From positions 1 through 64,000 of the forward strand of contig NZ_JAHVAI010000013.1 of the NCBI RefSeq assembly GCF_019264375.1: DNA of 64,000 bases. Reading direction: 5' to 3'. The translations under genes were made by a program, and so were the position numbers. Origin of the DNA: Sedimentimonas flavescens (GTDB lineage Bacteria > Pseudomonadota > Alphaproteobacteria > Rhodobacterales > Rhodobacteraceae). Positions 17,672-27,869 of the stretch are shown one piece after another. Position 1 is the first letter of the stretch. The number at the start of each line of letters is the position of its first letter. The notes under the pieces were generated by a model. The model was not told the origin of the DNA, searched no databases, and was given only the letters and a program-made list of their open reading frames with translations.

Positions 17672-18502
17672 ATGCCGGAAACTGGACTGATAGCGGAAGT
17701 TTTGGACGGGATCGGGCTGCGCTCGGCGTCATTCATCGTCACGGTTTATGGCGATGTCGTGGTCCCGCGCGGCGGCGTTCTGTGGACGGGCACCCTGATC
17801 GATATCTGCGCTGGCGTCGGCATCAGTGAATCGCTCGTGCGTACGGCCGTCTCGCGGCTTGTCGCGGCGCATCGGCTGCGTGGCGAGCGCGTCGGGCGGC
17901 GCAGCTACTATCACCTCGATGCCTCGGCGCATCAGGAGTTTGAGCAGGCCGCCGTATTGCTCTTCGGTCCCGAGATCGAGACCCGCGGTTGGCAGATCCT
18001 GCATGCGCCTGATCTGAGCGAGGACGCGGCGCGGCTGCAACGCATGGGGCATATGGGAGGGCAGGTGTTCATCCGCCCCGACCGAGGTCAGCCCGTGCCG
18101 GAGGGCGCGTTGGCGTTCCGCGCCCTCGACCCCGAGGGGATCGAGCGTGTCGCCCATTTCTGGGATCTCTCCGCCTTGCAAGAGCGCTACCTCGACATGA
18201 TCGCGCGGTTCGCCCCGCTGGATCTGGCACTCAAGGATGGCACCTTGTCGGATGAGGCGGCCCTGACGGCGCGCCTGTTGCTGGTGCATGTCTATCGCAA
18301 CGTGATGCTCCGTGATCCGCGCTTGCCGCGGAATGTGCTACCCTCCGACTGGAAAGGGCAGGAGGCGCGGGCGCTGTTTCGCAGGCTCTATCGCCATCTT
18401 TCGCCCGCCGCCGAGCGTCACATCGCGGCGCGGTTCGAGGGGGTCGATGGCTATCTTCCTGCGCAAACCGCCGCAAGCGAAGCGCGCATTTCTGGACTCT
18501 AG
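17672..18502 (+). CDS. paaX: PaaX family transcriptional regulator
   Basis: 276 residues. PaaX proteins are winged-helix repressors of phenylacetate catabolism that release DNA on binding phenylacetyl-CoA. The N-terminal third has the winged helix (LIDICAGVGISESLVRTAVSRLVAAHRLRGERVGRRSYYHL), the middle matches the PaaX central domain, and the C-terminal VHVYRNVMLRDPRLPRNVLPSDWKG is the most typical family signature. It lies 168 bases upstream of paaJ in the same direction, in an intergenic region with a promoter and operator-like repeats, so it probably controls this locus together with PaaR. Confidence 0.9.
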   Translation: MPETGLIAEVLDGIGLRSASFIVTVYGDVVVPRGGVLWTGTLIDICAGVGISESLVRTAVSRLVAAHRLRGERVGRRSYYHLDASAHQEFEQAAVLLFGPEIETRGWQILHAPDLSEDAARLQRMGHMGGQVFIRPDRGQPVPEGALAFRALDPEGIERVAHFWDLSALQERYLDMIARFAPLDLALKDGTLSDEAALTARLLLVHVYRNVMLRDPRLPRNVLPSDWKGQEARALFRRLYRHLSPAAERHIAARFEGVDGYLPAQTAASEARISGL

Positions 18503-18533
18503 TGACCTAACGTAATGATTTTGAAAGATGTTT

Positions 18534-18605
18534 TTTGCGCGCCTTAAAACATCACGCAGATGGCTATTTTTTTACTTTGTGTGTGATGCTTTGCGCGCTA
18601 TAAAT
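18534..18605 (+). promoter_or_regulatory. promoter region of the paaJABCDE operon with direct and inverted repeats
   Basis: A possible promoter is TTTGTG (18576-18581), 17-base spacer, TATAAA (18599-18604). The block TTTGCGCGC followed by an AT-rich hexamer occurs twice (18534 and 18590, 56 bases apart), and CATCACGC (18550-18557) mirrors GTGTGATG (18581-18588). This is more repeat structure than elsewhere in the window and may be the PaaX target; that assignment is a guess. Confidence 0.5.
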
Positions 18606-18607
18606 CG

Positions 18608-18621
18608 ACCAACCGGTCGGT
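18608..18621. promoter_or_regulatory. probable PaaR operator 1
   Basis: ACCAACCGGTCGGT, a near-perfect palindrome, starts 4 bases after the predicted -10 box of the paaJ promoter, a repressing position. It matches the second site at 30513-30526 in 12 of 14 positions. The TetR-type PaaR encoded at 27153-27752 is the obvious candidate binder. Confidence 0.7.
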
Positions 18622-18669
18622 GAATTAGGAGAATCGCCGCCCGTCAGGGAACATCAGGGAGGAGCTTGG

Positions 18670-19875
18670 ATGCGCGAGGCATTCATTTGCGATGCGGTCA
18701 GAACACCCGTCGGACGCTACGGCGGTGCATTGGCGCAGGTCCGCGCAGACGATTTGGCGGCGATCCCGCTCAAAGCACTTATGGAGCGTAATCCCGGCGT
18801 CGATTGGGCCGCGGTGGACGATCTGATTTTCGGCTGTGCCAACCAGGCGGGCGAGGACAATCGCAACGTCGGGCGCATGGCGGTGCTGCTGGCGGGGATG
18901 CCGATCGGTGTTCCGGGCACCACGGTGAACCGGCTCTGCGGCTCGGGGATGGATGCAGTCGGCATGGCCGCGCGCGCCATCAAGGCGGGCGATTGCGACT
19001 TTGTCATCGCTGGCGGCGTCGAGAGCATGACCCGCGCGCCCTTCGTGATGCCTAAGGCCGAAAGCGCCTTTTCGCGCTCGAACGCGGTCTATGACACCAC
19101 CATCGGCTGGCGCTTCGTCAACCCGAAGATGAAGGCGCAGTTCGGCGTCGATTCCATGCCGCAGACCGCCGACAACGTCGCGCAGGATTTCGGCATCAGC
19201 CGCGCCGATCAGGATGCTTTCGCCGCGCGCAGCCAGGCCCGTTGGGAGGCCGCGCAGAAGGCTGGCGTGTTCTCGCAGGAAATCGTTCCGGTGACGATCC
19301 CCCAGAAAAAGGGCGATCCGATCGTGTTCACCACCGATGAGCACCCGCGCCCCGGCACCACCGCCGAGACGCTGGCCAAGCTGCGCGGCGTGAATGGCCC
19401 CGAGCTGTCGGTCACCGCAGGCAATGCCTCGGGCGTGAACGACGGTGCAGCGGCACTGGCGATCCTGTCGGGCGAGGCGGCGAAAGCCCACGGCCTGACG
19501 CCGAAGGCGCGCATCGTGGCGATGGCCGCCGCGGGCGTCGAGCCGCGCATCATGGGCATCGGCCCGGCTCCGGCGGCCAAGAAGGTTCTGGCCCGCGCCG
19601 GCATGACCATCGACCAGATGGACGTGATCGAATTGAACGAGGCCTTCGCCAGCCAGGCGCTGGCCACGCTGCGTGACCTCGGTCTGCCCGACGACGCGCC
19701 GCATGTGAACCCCAATGGCGGTGCCATCGCCATCGGCCATCCGCTTGGCATGTCGGGCGCCCGGCTTGTCACTACGGCCATGTACCAGCTCCACCGCACC
19801 GGTGGGCGCTACGCGCTGTGCACCATGTGCATCGGCGTGGGGCAGGGCATCGCCATCATCATCGAACGCATCTGA
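18670..19875 (+). CDS. paaJ: 3-oxoadipyl-CoA/3-oxo-5,6-dehydrosuberyl-CoA thiolase
   Basis: 401 residues, usual thiolase length. It catalyses the thiolytic steps of phenylacetate degradation, releasing acetyl-CoA and finally succinyl-CoA. The nucleophilic cysteine is in NRLCGSGMD (about residue 90), the catalytic histidine in [11 protein letters not shown], and the second cysteine in [10 protein letters not shown] near the end. The block [21 protein letters not shown] is typical of the PcaF/PaaJ branch rather than biosynthetic thiolases. It is the first gene of the operon, with GGGAGGAG before the ATG, and is 18 bases from paaA. Confidence 0.93.
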   Translation: MREAFICDAVRTPVGRYGGALAQVRADDLAAIPLKALMERNPGVDWAAVDDLIFGCANQAGEDNRNVGRMAVLLAGMPIGVPGTTVNRLCGSGMDAVGMAARAIKAGDCDFVIAGGVESMTRAPFVMPKAESAFSRSNAVYDTTIGWRFVNPKMKAQFGVDSMPQTADNVAQDFGISRADQDAFAARSQARWEAAQKAGVFSQEIVPVTIPQKKGDPIVFTTDEHPRPGTTAETLAKLRGVNGPELSVTAGNASGVNDGAAALAILSGEAAKAHGLTPKARIVAMAAAGVEPRIMGIGPAPAAKKVLARAGMTIDQMDVIELNEAFASQALATLRDLGLPDDAPHVNPNGGAIAIGHPLGMSGARLVTTAMYQLHRTGGRYALCTMCIGVGQGIAIIIERI

Positions 19876-19892
19876 GAGGGAGGAGACCAATC

Positions 19893-20894
19893 ATGTATGC
19901 TCAACTCGTGAGTGCCGAAGGGGCAAAATCCCGCGAGGATATGACCCCCGAAGAGAACGCTTTCCAGGATCGCATCGACCGGGGCGAGAAGATCGAGCCC
20001 AAGGAATGGATGCCGGAAGGCTACCGCAAGACGCTGATCCGCCAGATCGGCCAGCACGCCCACAGCGAGATCGTCGGCCAGCTGCCCGAGGGCAACTGGA
20101 TCACCCGTGCCCCGACGCTGGAGCGCAAGGCGATCCTGCTGGCCAAGGTCCAGGACGAGGCGGGCCACGGCCTCTACCTCTACTCGGCCGCCGAGACGCT
20201 TGGCGTGTCGCGCGACGAGCTGCTGGACCTGCTGCATGCGGGCAAGATGAAATACTCGTCGATCTTCAACTACCCGACGCTGAACTGGGCCGATATCGGC
20301 GCGGTCGGCTGGCTGGTCGATGGCGCGGCGATCATGAACCAGGTGCCGCTGCAGCGCACCAGCTACGGCCCCTACAGCCGTGCCATGATCCGCATCTGCA
20401 AGGAAGAAAGCTTCCACCAGCGTCAGGGCTACGACATCCTGCTCAAGATGTGCCTGCAGGGCACCGAGGACCAGAAGGCGATGGCCCAGGATGCGATGAA
20501 CCGCTTCTGGTACCCGGCGCTGATGATGTTCGGCCCGTCCGACAAGGACTCGGTCCACAGCGCGCAGTCGATGCAGTGGAAGATCAAGATCAACACCAAT
20601 GACGAGCTGCGTCAGAAATTCGTCGATCAGACCGTGCCGCAGGCCGAATACCTCGGTCTGACCATCCCCGATCCGAACCTCAAGTGGAACGAGGAAAAGG
20701 GCGGCTACGATTTCTCGGAGCCGGACTGGTCGGAATTCTTCGCCGTTATCGCGGGCAACGGCCCGTGCAACGCCGAGCGGATGGAGGCCCGTGTGACCGC
20801 CTGGGAGGATGGCGCATGGTTCCGCGAAGGTCTGATGGCACACGCCAACAAGCAAGCCGAGCGCCGCAAGGCCGCCCGTCACGCAGCCGAGTAA
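19893..20894 (+). CDS. paaA: ring 1,2-phenylacetyl-CoA epoxidase, catalytic subunit PaaA
   Basis: 333 residues. The catalytic alpha subunit of the multicomponent monooxygenase that adds oxygen to the aromatic ring of phenylacetyl-CoA to give the 1,2-epoxide. The ferritin-like diiron site is visible as [13 protein letters not shown] (ExxH) and [13 protein letters not shown] (ExxH); [23 protein letters not shown] is a conserved N-terminal block. The start MYAQLVSAE follows a GAGGGAGGAG ribosome site. It works with PaaB, PaaC, PaaD and the reductase PaaE encoded next to it. Confidence 0.97.
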   Translation: MYAQLVSAEGAKSREDMTPEENAFQDRIDRGEKIEPKEWMPEGYRKTLIRQIGQHAHSEIVGQLPEGNWITRAPTLERKAILLAKVQDEAGHGLYLYSAAETLGVSRDELLDLLHAGKMKYSSIFNYPTLNWADIGAVGWLVDGAAIMNQVPLQRTSYGPYSRAMIRICKEESFHQRQGYDILLKMCLQGTEDQKAMAQDAMNRFWYPALMMFGPSDKDSVHSAQSMQWKIKINTNDELRQKFVDQTVPQAEYLGLTIPDPNLKWNEEKGGYDFSEPDWSEFFAVIAGNGPCNAERMEARVTAWEDGAWFREGLMAHANKQAERRKAARHAAE

Positions 20895-20948
20895 CTCACT
20901 GGGCGCGCTGCGCCCACCCCTTCTTGTTCAGCTTCGGGAGGAAGCAAC

Positions 20949-21233
20949 ATGTCCAGCGAATGGCCCCTGTGGGAAATCTTCATCCGTGGTCAGCACGGCC
21001 TCAACCATCGTCACGTCGGCAGCCTGCACGCGCCGGATGCCGAGATGGCGATCCGCAACGCGCGTGACGTCTATACCCGCCGCAACGAGGGTGTCTCGAT
21101 CTGGGCGGTGAAATCGAACGACATCACCGCCTCGGCGCCCTCGGACAAGGGGCCGCTGTTCGAGCCGTCGAACTCCAAGGTCTATCGTCACCCGACCTTC
21201 TTCGACATCCCGGCCGAAGTGGGGCACATGTGA
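20949..21233 (+). CDS. paaB: phenylacetyl-CoA epoxidase subunit PaaB
   Basis: 94 residues, normal for PaaB. A small subunit required for epoxidase activity, thought to bridge or stabilise the PaaA-PaaC complex. The start SSEWPLWEIFIRGQHGLNHRH and VGSLHAPDAEMAIRNARDVY are highly conserved. It ends HM-stop, and its stop codon overlaps the start of paaC (TGATG), so the two are coupled. Confidence 0.97.
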   Translation: MSSEWPLWEIFIRGQHGLNHRHVGSLHAPDAEMAIRNARDVYTRRNEGVSIWAVKSNDITASAPSDKGPLFEPSNSKVYRHPTFFDIPAEVGHM

Positions 21234-22024
21234 TGGGCGCCGCGGTGGCAGCGGTCGATCGGGCCGCCTTTGTCGAGTGGCTGGAAAGGGTTGGCGACAA
21301 TGCGCTGGTCCTGGGTCACCGGGTTTCGGAATGGTGCGGGCATTCGCCCGTGCTGGAAGAGGACATCGCGCTTGCCAACCAGGCGCTTGACCTGATCGGG
21401 CAGTGCCAGCTTTGGCTGGGTCTGGCCGGCGAGGTCGAGGGGCAGGGACGCAGCGCGGACAACCTCGCCTATCTGCGCGATGCGGCTGCGTTCCGCAACG
21501 TGCTGCTGGTCGAGCGTCCCAACGGCGATTTCGGCCAGACGCTGATGCGTCAGTTCCTGTTCGACGCCTTCCACATCGAGCTCATGCGGGCGTTGAAAGC
21601 CTCCTCCGATCCGCGCGTGGCAGAGATTGCCGCGAAGGCGGAGAAGGAAGTGGCCTATCACCTCGAACGTTCGGCCGATCTGGTGATCAGCCTGGGCGAC
21701 GGCACCGAGGAAAGCCGCAACCGGATGCAGAAGGCGCTGAACGTGCTGTATCCCTACACCGGCGAGATGTTCCACGACGACGCGACCGACAAGGCCGTGG
21801 CCGAGGCCGGGATCGCCCCGCTGCCCTCGAGCCTGCGTGCGGCGTGGGACGCGACCGTGCGCGAAGTGCTCGAGGCGGCAACGCTGACCCATCCGGGCGA
21901 GACCTATCAGCACGGTATCAACGGGGCAGGCGGCGGCAAGCGCGGCGTTCACTCGGAATACCTGGGATATATCCTGGCCGAGATGCAGTTCCTGCAACGC
22001 GCCTATCCCGGCGCCGTCTGGTAA
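21233..22024 (+). CDS. paaC: phenylacetyl-CoA epoxidase subunit PaaC
   Basis: 263 residues. Structural ferritin-fold subunit pairing with PaaA; PaaC lacks a full iron site. LGHRVSEWCGHSPVLEEDIALANQALDLIG and AEKEVAYHLERSADLVISLGDGTEES are conserved PaaC stretches. I chose ATG 21233 (TGATG with the paaB stop); a GTG one codon earlier at 21230 would also work. The paaD gene starts 5 bases after its stop. Confidence 0.95.
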   Translation: MGAAVAAVDRAAFVEWLERVGDNALVLGHRVSEWCGHSPVLEEDIALANQALDLIGQCQLWLGLAGEVEGQGRSADNLAYLRDAAAFRNVLLVERPNGDFGQTLMRQFLFDAFHIELMRALKASSDPRVAEIAAKAEKEVAYHLERSADLVISLGDGTEESRNRMQKALNVLYPYTGEMFHDDATDKAVAEAGIAPLPSSLRAAWDATVREVLEAATLTHPGETYQHGINGAGGGKRGVHSEYLGYILAEMQFLQRAYPGAVW

Positions 22025-22028
22025 CGCC

Positions 22029-22553
22029 ATGAGCGCCGCAACCCGCCCGCAGATTGACGAGATCTGGCGCTGGTTGTCGCAGGTGCCCGATCCCGAGATC
22101 CCGGTCATCAGTCTGACCGACCTGGGGATCGTGCGCGATGTCGCCTGGCAGGACGATACGCTGGTCGTCACGGTCACGCCCACCTATTCGGGCTGTCCTG
22201 CGACCAGCATCATCAACCTGGACATCGAGCAGGCCCTGCGCGAGCGCGGGATCGAGAGCATCCGCCTTGAGCGACAGCTCTCGCCGCCCTGGACGAGCGA
22301 CTGGCTGACCGAGGAGGGGCGCGAAAAGCTGCGCGCCTACGGTATCGCACCGCCGATCGACGGCACCGCCGCCGACGGCCGCCTGGCGGGGCGCATCGCG
22401 CGCCTGGCCGGTAGCTCGAACCTGACCATCGCCTGTCCGCGCTGCGGATCGACCCACACCGAAAAGATCAGCCAGTTCGGCTCGACGCCCTGCAAGGCCA
22501 GCTATCGCTGCAAGGACTGTCTCGAACCCTTCGATTATTTCAAATGCATCTGA
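22029..22553 (+). CDS. paaD: phenylacetyl-CoA epoxidase assembly protein PaaD
   Basis: 174 residues. PaaD belongs to the MIP18/SufT-like (DUF59) family and is needed to mature the epoxidase, probably in iron-sulfur or iron loading. The N-terminal half has VPDPEIPVISLTDLGIVRDV and TYSGCPATSIIN with the conserved cysteine; the C-terminal part has a CPRCGS..CKASYRCKDC zinc-ribbon-like set of cysteines. It sits 4 bases after paaC and 19 before paaE. Confidence 0.95.
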   Translation: MSAATRPQIDEIWRWLSQVPDPEIPVISLTDLGIVRDVAWQDDTLVVTVTPTYSGCPATSIINLDIEQALRERGIESIRLERQLSPPWTSDWLTEEGREKLRAYGIAPPIDGTAADGRLAGRIARLAGSSNLTIACPRCGSTHTEKISQFGSTPCKASYRCKDCLEPFDYFKCI

Positions 22554-22572
22554 GGATGCCGAGGATACCCAA

Positions 22573-23649
22573 ATGGCACGCTTCCATCCGCTCAAAGTGA
22601 CTGACGTCCGTCGCGAGACCCGCGACGCCGTCGTAGTAACCCTCGCCCCGCGGGACGAGGACAAGCAACTCTTCGCCTTCACCCAGGGCCAGTACCTGAC
22701 TCTGCGCCGCGACTTCGAGGGAGAGGAGCTGCGCCGCAGCTACTCGATCTGCACCGGCGTGGACGAGGGCTGCCTCAAGGTCGGCATCAAGCGCGTCGAC
22801 GGCGGCGCCTTCTCGACCTGGGCCAATGAAAACCTTGCGCCCGGCGACGAGATCGACGCCATGCCGCCGATGGGCAAGTTCTTTGCCCCGATCGAGCCGG
22901 AGACCGAAAAGCAGTATCTGGGCTTTGCGGGCGGTTCGGGCATCACGCCGGTCCTGTCGATCATCAAGACCGTGCTGACGCGTGAACCCAAGTCGCGCTT
23001 CACGCTGGTCTATGCGAACCGCCAGATCAGCTCGATCATGTTCCGCGAGGAGCTTGAGGATCTGAAGAACACCTATCTGGGCCGTTTCTCGGTGATCCAT
23101 GTGCTGGAGCAGGAAGGTCAGGAGATCGACCTCTTCACCGGCCGTATCGACGCCGAAAAGATGGAGGCGCTGTTCAGCCACTGGCTTGACGCGAAGGCCA
23201 TCGACACCGCCTTCATCTGCGGCCCCGAGCCGATGATGCTGGCGATCGCCGGGTCGCTGCGCGCCCATGGGCTGCGCGACGAGCAGATCAAGTTCGAACT
23301 GTTTGCCAGTGGTCAGCCGGGCCGCGCCAAGGCCAAGGCCGTATCCAAGTCCGCAGTCGCGCCCGGAACGGGTGTCGAGACGACCGTGACGCTTGATGGC
23401 GCCACGCGCAACTTCACCATGCCGCGCGAAGGCCAGACCATCCTTGAGGCCGCGATCGAGGCGCAGATGGACGCGCCCTATTCGTGCAAGGCCGGGGTGT
23501 GCTCGACCTGCCGCTGCAAGGTGCTTGAGGGCGAGGTCGAGATGGCCGTGAACCATGCACTGGAAGACTACGAGGTGCGCGCGGGCTACGTGCTGTCGTG
23601 CCAGGCCGTACCGCTGAGCGACCGCGTGGTCGTGACCTACGACGAATGA
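22573..23649 (+). CDS. paaE: phenylacetyl-CoA epoxidase reductase subunit PaaE
   Basis: 358 residues. NADPH-dependent flavoprotein that passes electrons to the PaaA diiron centre. Order: FAD-binding barrel with RRSYSICTG (about 55-63), NAD(P) domain with GGSGITPVLSIIK (about 119-131) and CGPEPMMLAI, and a C-terminal plant-type ferredoxin domain with CKAGVCSTCRCK and a distant LSCQA cysteine (2Fe-2S). Family length is normal. It is followed after 18 bases by the extra PaaA/PaaC-like gene, preceded by GGGCAGGAGAG. Confidence 0.96.
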   Translation: MARFHPLKVTDVRRETRDAVVVTLAPRDEDKQLFAFTQGQYLTLRRDFEGEELRRSYSICTGVDEGCLKVGIKRVDGGAFSTWANENLAPGDEIDAMPPMGKFFAPIEPETEKQYLGFAGGSGITPVLSIIKTVLTREPKSRFTLVYANRQISSIMFREELEDLKNTYLGRFSVIHVLEQEGQEIDLFTGRIDAEKMEALFSHWLDAKAIDTAFICGPEPMMLAIAGSLRAHGLRDEQIKFELFASGQPGRAKAKAVSKSAVAPGTGVETTVTLDGATRNFTMPREGQTILEAAIEAQMDAPYSCKAGVCSTCRCKVLEGEVEMAVNHALEDYEVRAGYVLSCQAVPLSDRVVVTYDE

Positions 23650-23667
23650 TAGGGCAGGAGAGAGACC

Positions 23668-24420
23668 ATGTCTGACACGATGAATATCGAAGACTACCTC
23701 GCTCAGGGCGGCGTTCTGACCGCGCCGGGCAACGTGCCCGCGCGTTACCGCGGTGAGCTGATGCGCCTGATGGCCTCCTTCGTGGATAGTGAACTGGCGG
23801 CCTCGGCCGGGTTCGCGAGCTCGATCAACTTCGCGCCGGGGATCAAGGAGCGGATCGCCGCCAGCCGGATCACCCTCGAAAAGGCCGATCACGCCGAGCG
23901 CGTTCTGGCGGTGATGGAGACCTTCGGGACCGATGCGAACCGCTACCAGGCGCAGCATGACTGGGCTGCACGGGTCGCGCGCGATGCCGATCTGGGGGCT
24001 GCACGCAGCGGTGGCGACATGCGCCTGTCGGTGCTGCATTACCCGATCACCGGCTGGACCGATGCGGTGGTGATGAACGTGCTGCAAGGTCTCGCGACCG
24101 GCGTGCAGATGACCGAGCTTACCCGCGTCTCCTACGGGCCGCTGGCCGAGGTCTTCCGCGAGATCGCCCCGCGCGAGGCACGCCACGCCGAGCTTGGCCT
24201 TGAAGGGCTGGAGCAGATCGCCTCGACCGAGGCGGGCAAGGCTGCCGCGCGCGATGCCATCGCTTATTGGCGCCCGCGCGTCGCGGCAGGGTTCGGCGTC
24301 GCCGGATCGGCCCGCTACGAGACGCTCAAGGGCTTCGGTCTGCGTCACACCCCCAACGAGCAACTGCTGTCCCGTTGGGAGGCCCTCGTGGCCGAACACC
24401 TGGCCGCGCTCGGCCTGTGA
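23668..24420 (+). CDS. additional PaaA/PaaC-family ferritin-like protein
   Basis: 250 residues. It belongs to the phenylacetic acid catabolic protein family by its length, helix pattern and motifs, but it is a third member beside PaaA and PaaC in the same operon. Iron-site-like motifs are incomplete: EKADHAERV (ExxxH) near residue 72 and PREARHAELG (ExxH) near residue 172. YPITGWTDAVVMNVLQGLATGVQMTEL is the middle block. It could be a noncatalytic partner, an assembly factor or an oxygenase for another acyl-CoA. The setting supports a role in phenylacetate use, but its exact part is unknown. Confidence 0.75.
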   Translation: MSDTMNIEDYLAQGGVLTAPGNVPARYRGELMRLMASFVDSELAASAGFASSINFAPGIKERIAASRITLEKADHAERVLAVMETFGTDANRYQAQHDWAARVARDADLGAARSGGDMRLSVLHYPITGWTDAVVMNVLQGLATGVQMTELTRVSYGPLAEVFREIAPREARHAELGLEGLEQIASTEAGKAAARDAIAYWRPRVAAGFGVAGSARYETLKGFGLRHTPNEQLLSRWEALVAEHLAALGL

Positions 24421-24479
24421 TACCTGCGGCGCGGGAGAGCAGGCCCGCGCCACTTTCTGAACGAATAAAGGAAACGCCC

Positions 24480-26543
<2,064 letters not shown>

Positions 26544-26548
26544 GCGGC

Positions 26549-27169
26549 ATGGCCCGCGTCTATTCCTGGGATGGCATCACCCCGGTCATCGATCCCGCCG
26601 CCTTTGTTCATCCAGAGGCGGTGGTGATTGGCGACGTGCTGATCGGCCCGCTATGCTACGTCGGCCCCGGTGCGGTGCTGCGCGGCGATTTCGGGCGCAT
26701 CATCTTGCAAGAGGGCAGCAACGTGCAGGAGACCTGCGTGGTGCATTCCTTCCCCGGCAAGGATGTTGTGATCGAGGAGGCGGGTCATATCGGCCATGGC
26801 GCCGTGCTGCACGGCTGCCATATCGGGCGCAACGCCATGGTGGGCATGAATGCCGTGGTGATGGACGAGGCGCGGATCGGCGAGAACACGATCGTCGCCG
26901 CGATGGCCTTCGTGAAGGCGGGGGCTGAGATCCCGGCGGGCAGCCTGGTGGTCGGCTCGCCCGCCAAGGTCGTGCGGGCGCTGTCACCGCAGGAAATCGA
27001 ATGGAAGCGGATGGGCACCGGCGTCTATCAGCAACTCGCGCATGAAGCGTCGCGCAAGCTGAAACCGGCCGAGCCGCTTACAGCCCCCGAACCCGACCGC
27101 CGCCGCGCCGAGGCGCCGAAATACGACCCATTGGTTCTTGAGCGCCGGAACTTCAGCGAACGGACTTGA
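26549..27169 (+). CDS. paaY: PaaY, gamma-carbonic-anhydrase-fold thioesterase
   Basis: 206 residues. A trimeric left-handed beta-helix protein; in E. coli PaaY hydrolyses dead-end CoA thioesters of the pathway. The hexapeptide repeats run through the first 150 residues, with metal-binding histidines in VHSFPGKD and GHIGHGAVLHGCHIG. The C-terminal RRAEAPKYDPLVLERRNFSERT is a PaaY-type tail. It is the last rightward gene of the operon. Its 3' end overlaps the convergent paaR gene by 17 bases, and no terminator lies between them. Confidence 0.92.
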   Translation: MARVYSWDGITPVIDPAAFVHPEAVVIGDVLIGPLCYVGPGAVLRGDFGRIILQEGSNVQETCVVHSFPGKDVVIEEAGHIGHGAVLHGCHIGRNAMVGMNAVVMDEARIGENTIVAAMAFVKAGAEIPAGSLVVGSPAKVVRALSPQEIEWKRMGTGVYQQLAHEASRKLKPAEPLTAPEPDRRRAEAPKYDPLVLERRNFSERT

Positions 27170-27752
27170 TCCCCTCAAGGATCAGGGTTGTCGCGACATC
27201 GGCATAATCCTCGCGGCTGATCCGGCCGCCGTCCTTGAACCACATATAGACCCAGTTCATCATGCCAAAGAGCGACATGGTCACCGGGGTCAGAAGCGGA
27301 CGCTCCTTGTCGTTCAGGCTGGGGTTGATCTGGTCGAGCACGACCGAGAAGCGACGAACGATGCGCCGTTCCAACCCGAGGATCTCGGACTTCTGCGCGT
27401 CCGACAGGGCTGAAGAGGCATTGAGCTGCACCTTGTGCTGGTTGTCCGCGCCCCGGTAATTTTCGAGCACCGCGCCGACGAGGCGGCGCAGGCGTTGGTC
27501 GGGAGCCAGCAAGGGATCGTCAGCGGCCTCGACCGCCGCGTCCAACTCGTCAAGATGGGTGATGATGATCGCAAAGATCAGCGCATCCTTGCTCGGGTAG
27601 TAGTGGTAGAGCAGCGCCTTGGAGACCTGCGCATGGCTAGCGACCAGGGACATGGAGGCCTTCTCCATGCCCTGCTCGGCAAAAACCTGCGCAGCATTGT
27701 CCAGAATGGCGCGCTGCTTTTCCTCGAAGTCCTGTGCTCGCGTCCGAGCCAT
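27153..27752 (-). CDS. paaR: TetR-family regulator PaaR
   Basis: 199 residues. The N-terminal helix-turn-helix runs through KASMSLVASHAQVSKALLYHYYPSKDALIF, followed by a TetR ligand-binding domain. PaaR repressors in related bacteria control phenylacetate genes and respond to phenylacetyl-CoA; the two 14-bp palindromes at 18608 and 30513 are the likely targets. It is 117 bases downstream of paaK on the same strand, so it may be cotranscribed with paaG-paaI-paaK and thereby autoregulated. Its 3' end overlaps paaY. Confidence 0.88.
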   Translation of the reverse strand: MARTRAQDFEEKQRAILDNAAQVFAEQGMEKASMSLVASHAQVSKALLYHYYPSKDALIFAIIITHLDELDAAVEAADDPLLAPDQRLRRLVGAVLENYRGADNQHKVQLNASSALSDAQKSEILGLERRIVRRFSVVLDQINPSLNDKERPLLTPVTMSLFGMMNWVYMWFKDGGRISREDYADVATTLILEGIKSVR

Positions 27753-27777
27753 AGTGTCACTTTCCGTGTCTGTCTGT

Positions 27778-27817
27778 GGCTCTTTGCAGCCGTTTGCCGC
27801 CGCAAAGAGCCTTTTTT
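27778..27817 (+). terminator. rightward intrinsic terminator beyond paaR
   Basis: GGCTCTTTGC (27778-27787) pairs with GCAAAGAGCC (27802-27811) and is followed by six T. The polarity fits transcription from left to right, although the genes on both sides (paaR, paaK) run leftward. The nearest rightward gene is paaY, 609 bases upstream. Confidence 0.75.
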
Positions 27818-27869
27818 CCTGCTTTAGCGACTGTGGGCGCGCCTGTCACGCCCACGTGGCGTCGCAGCC

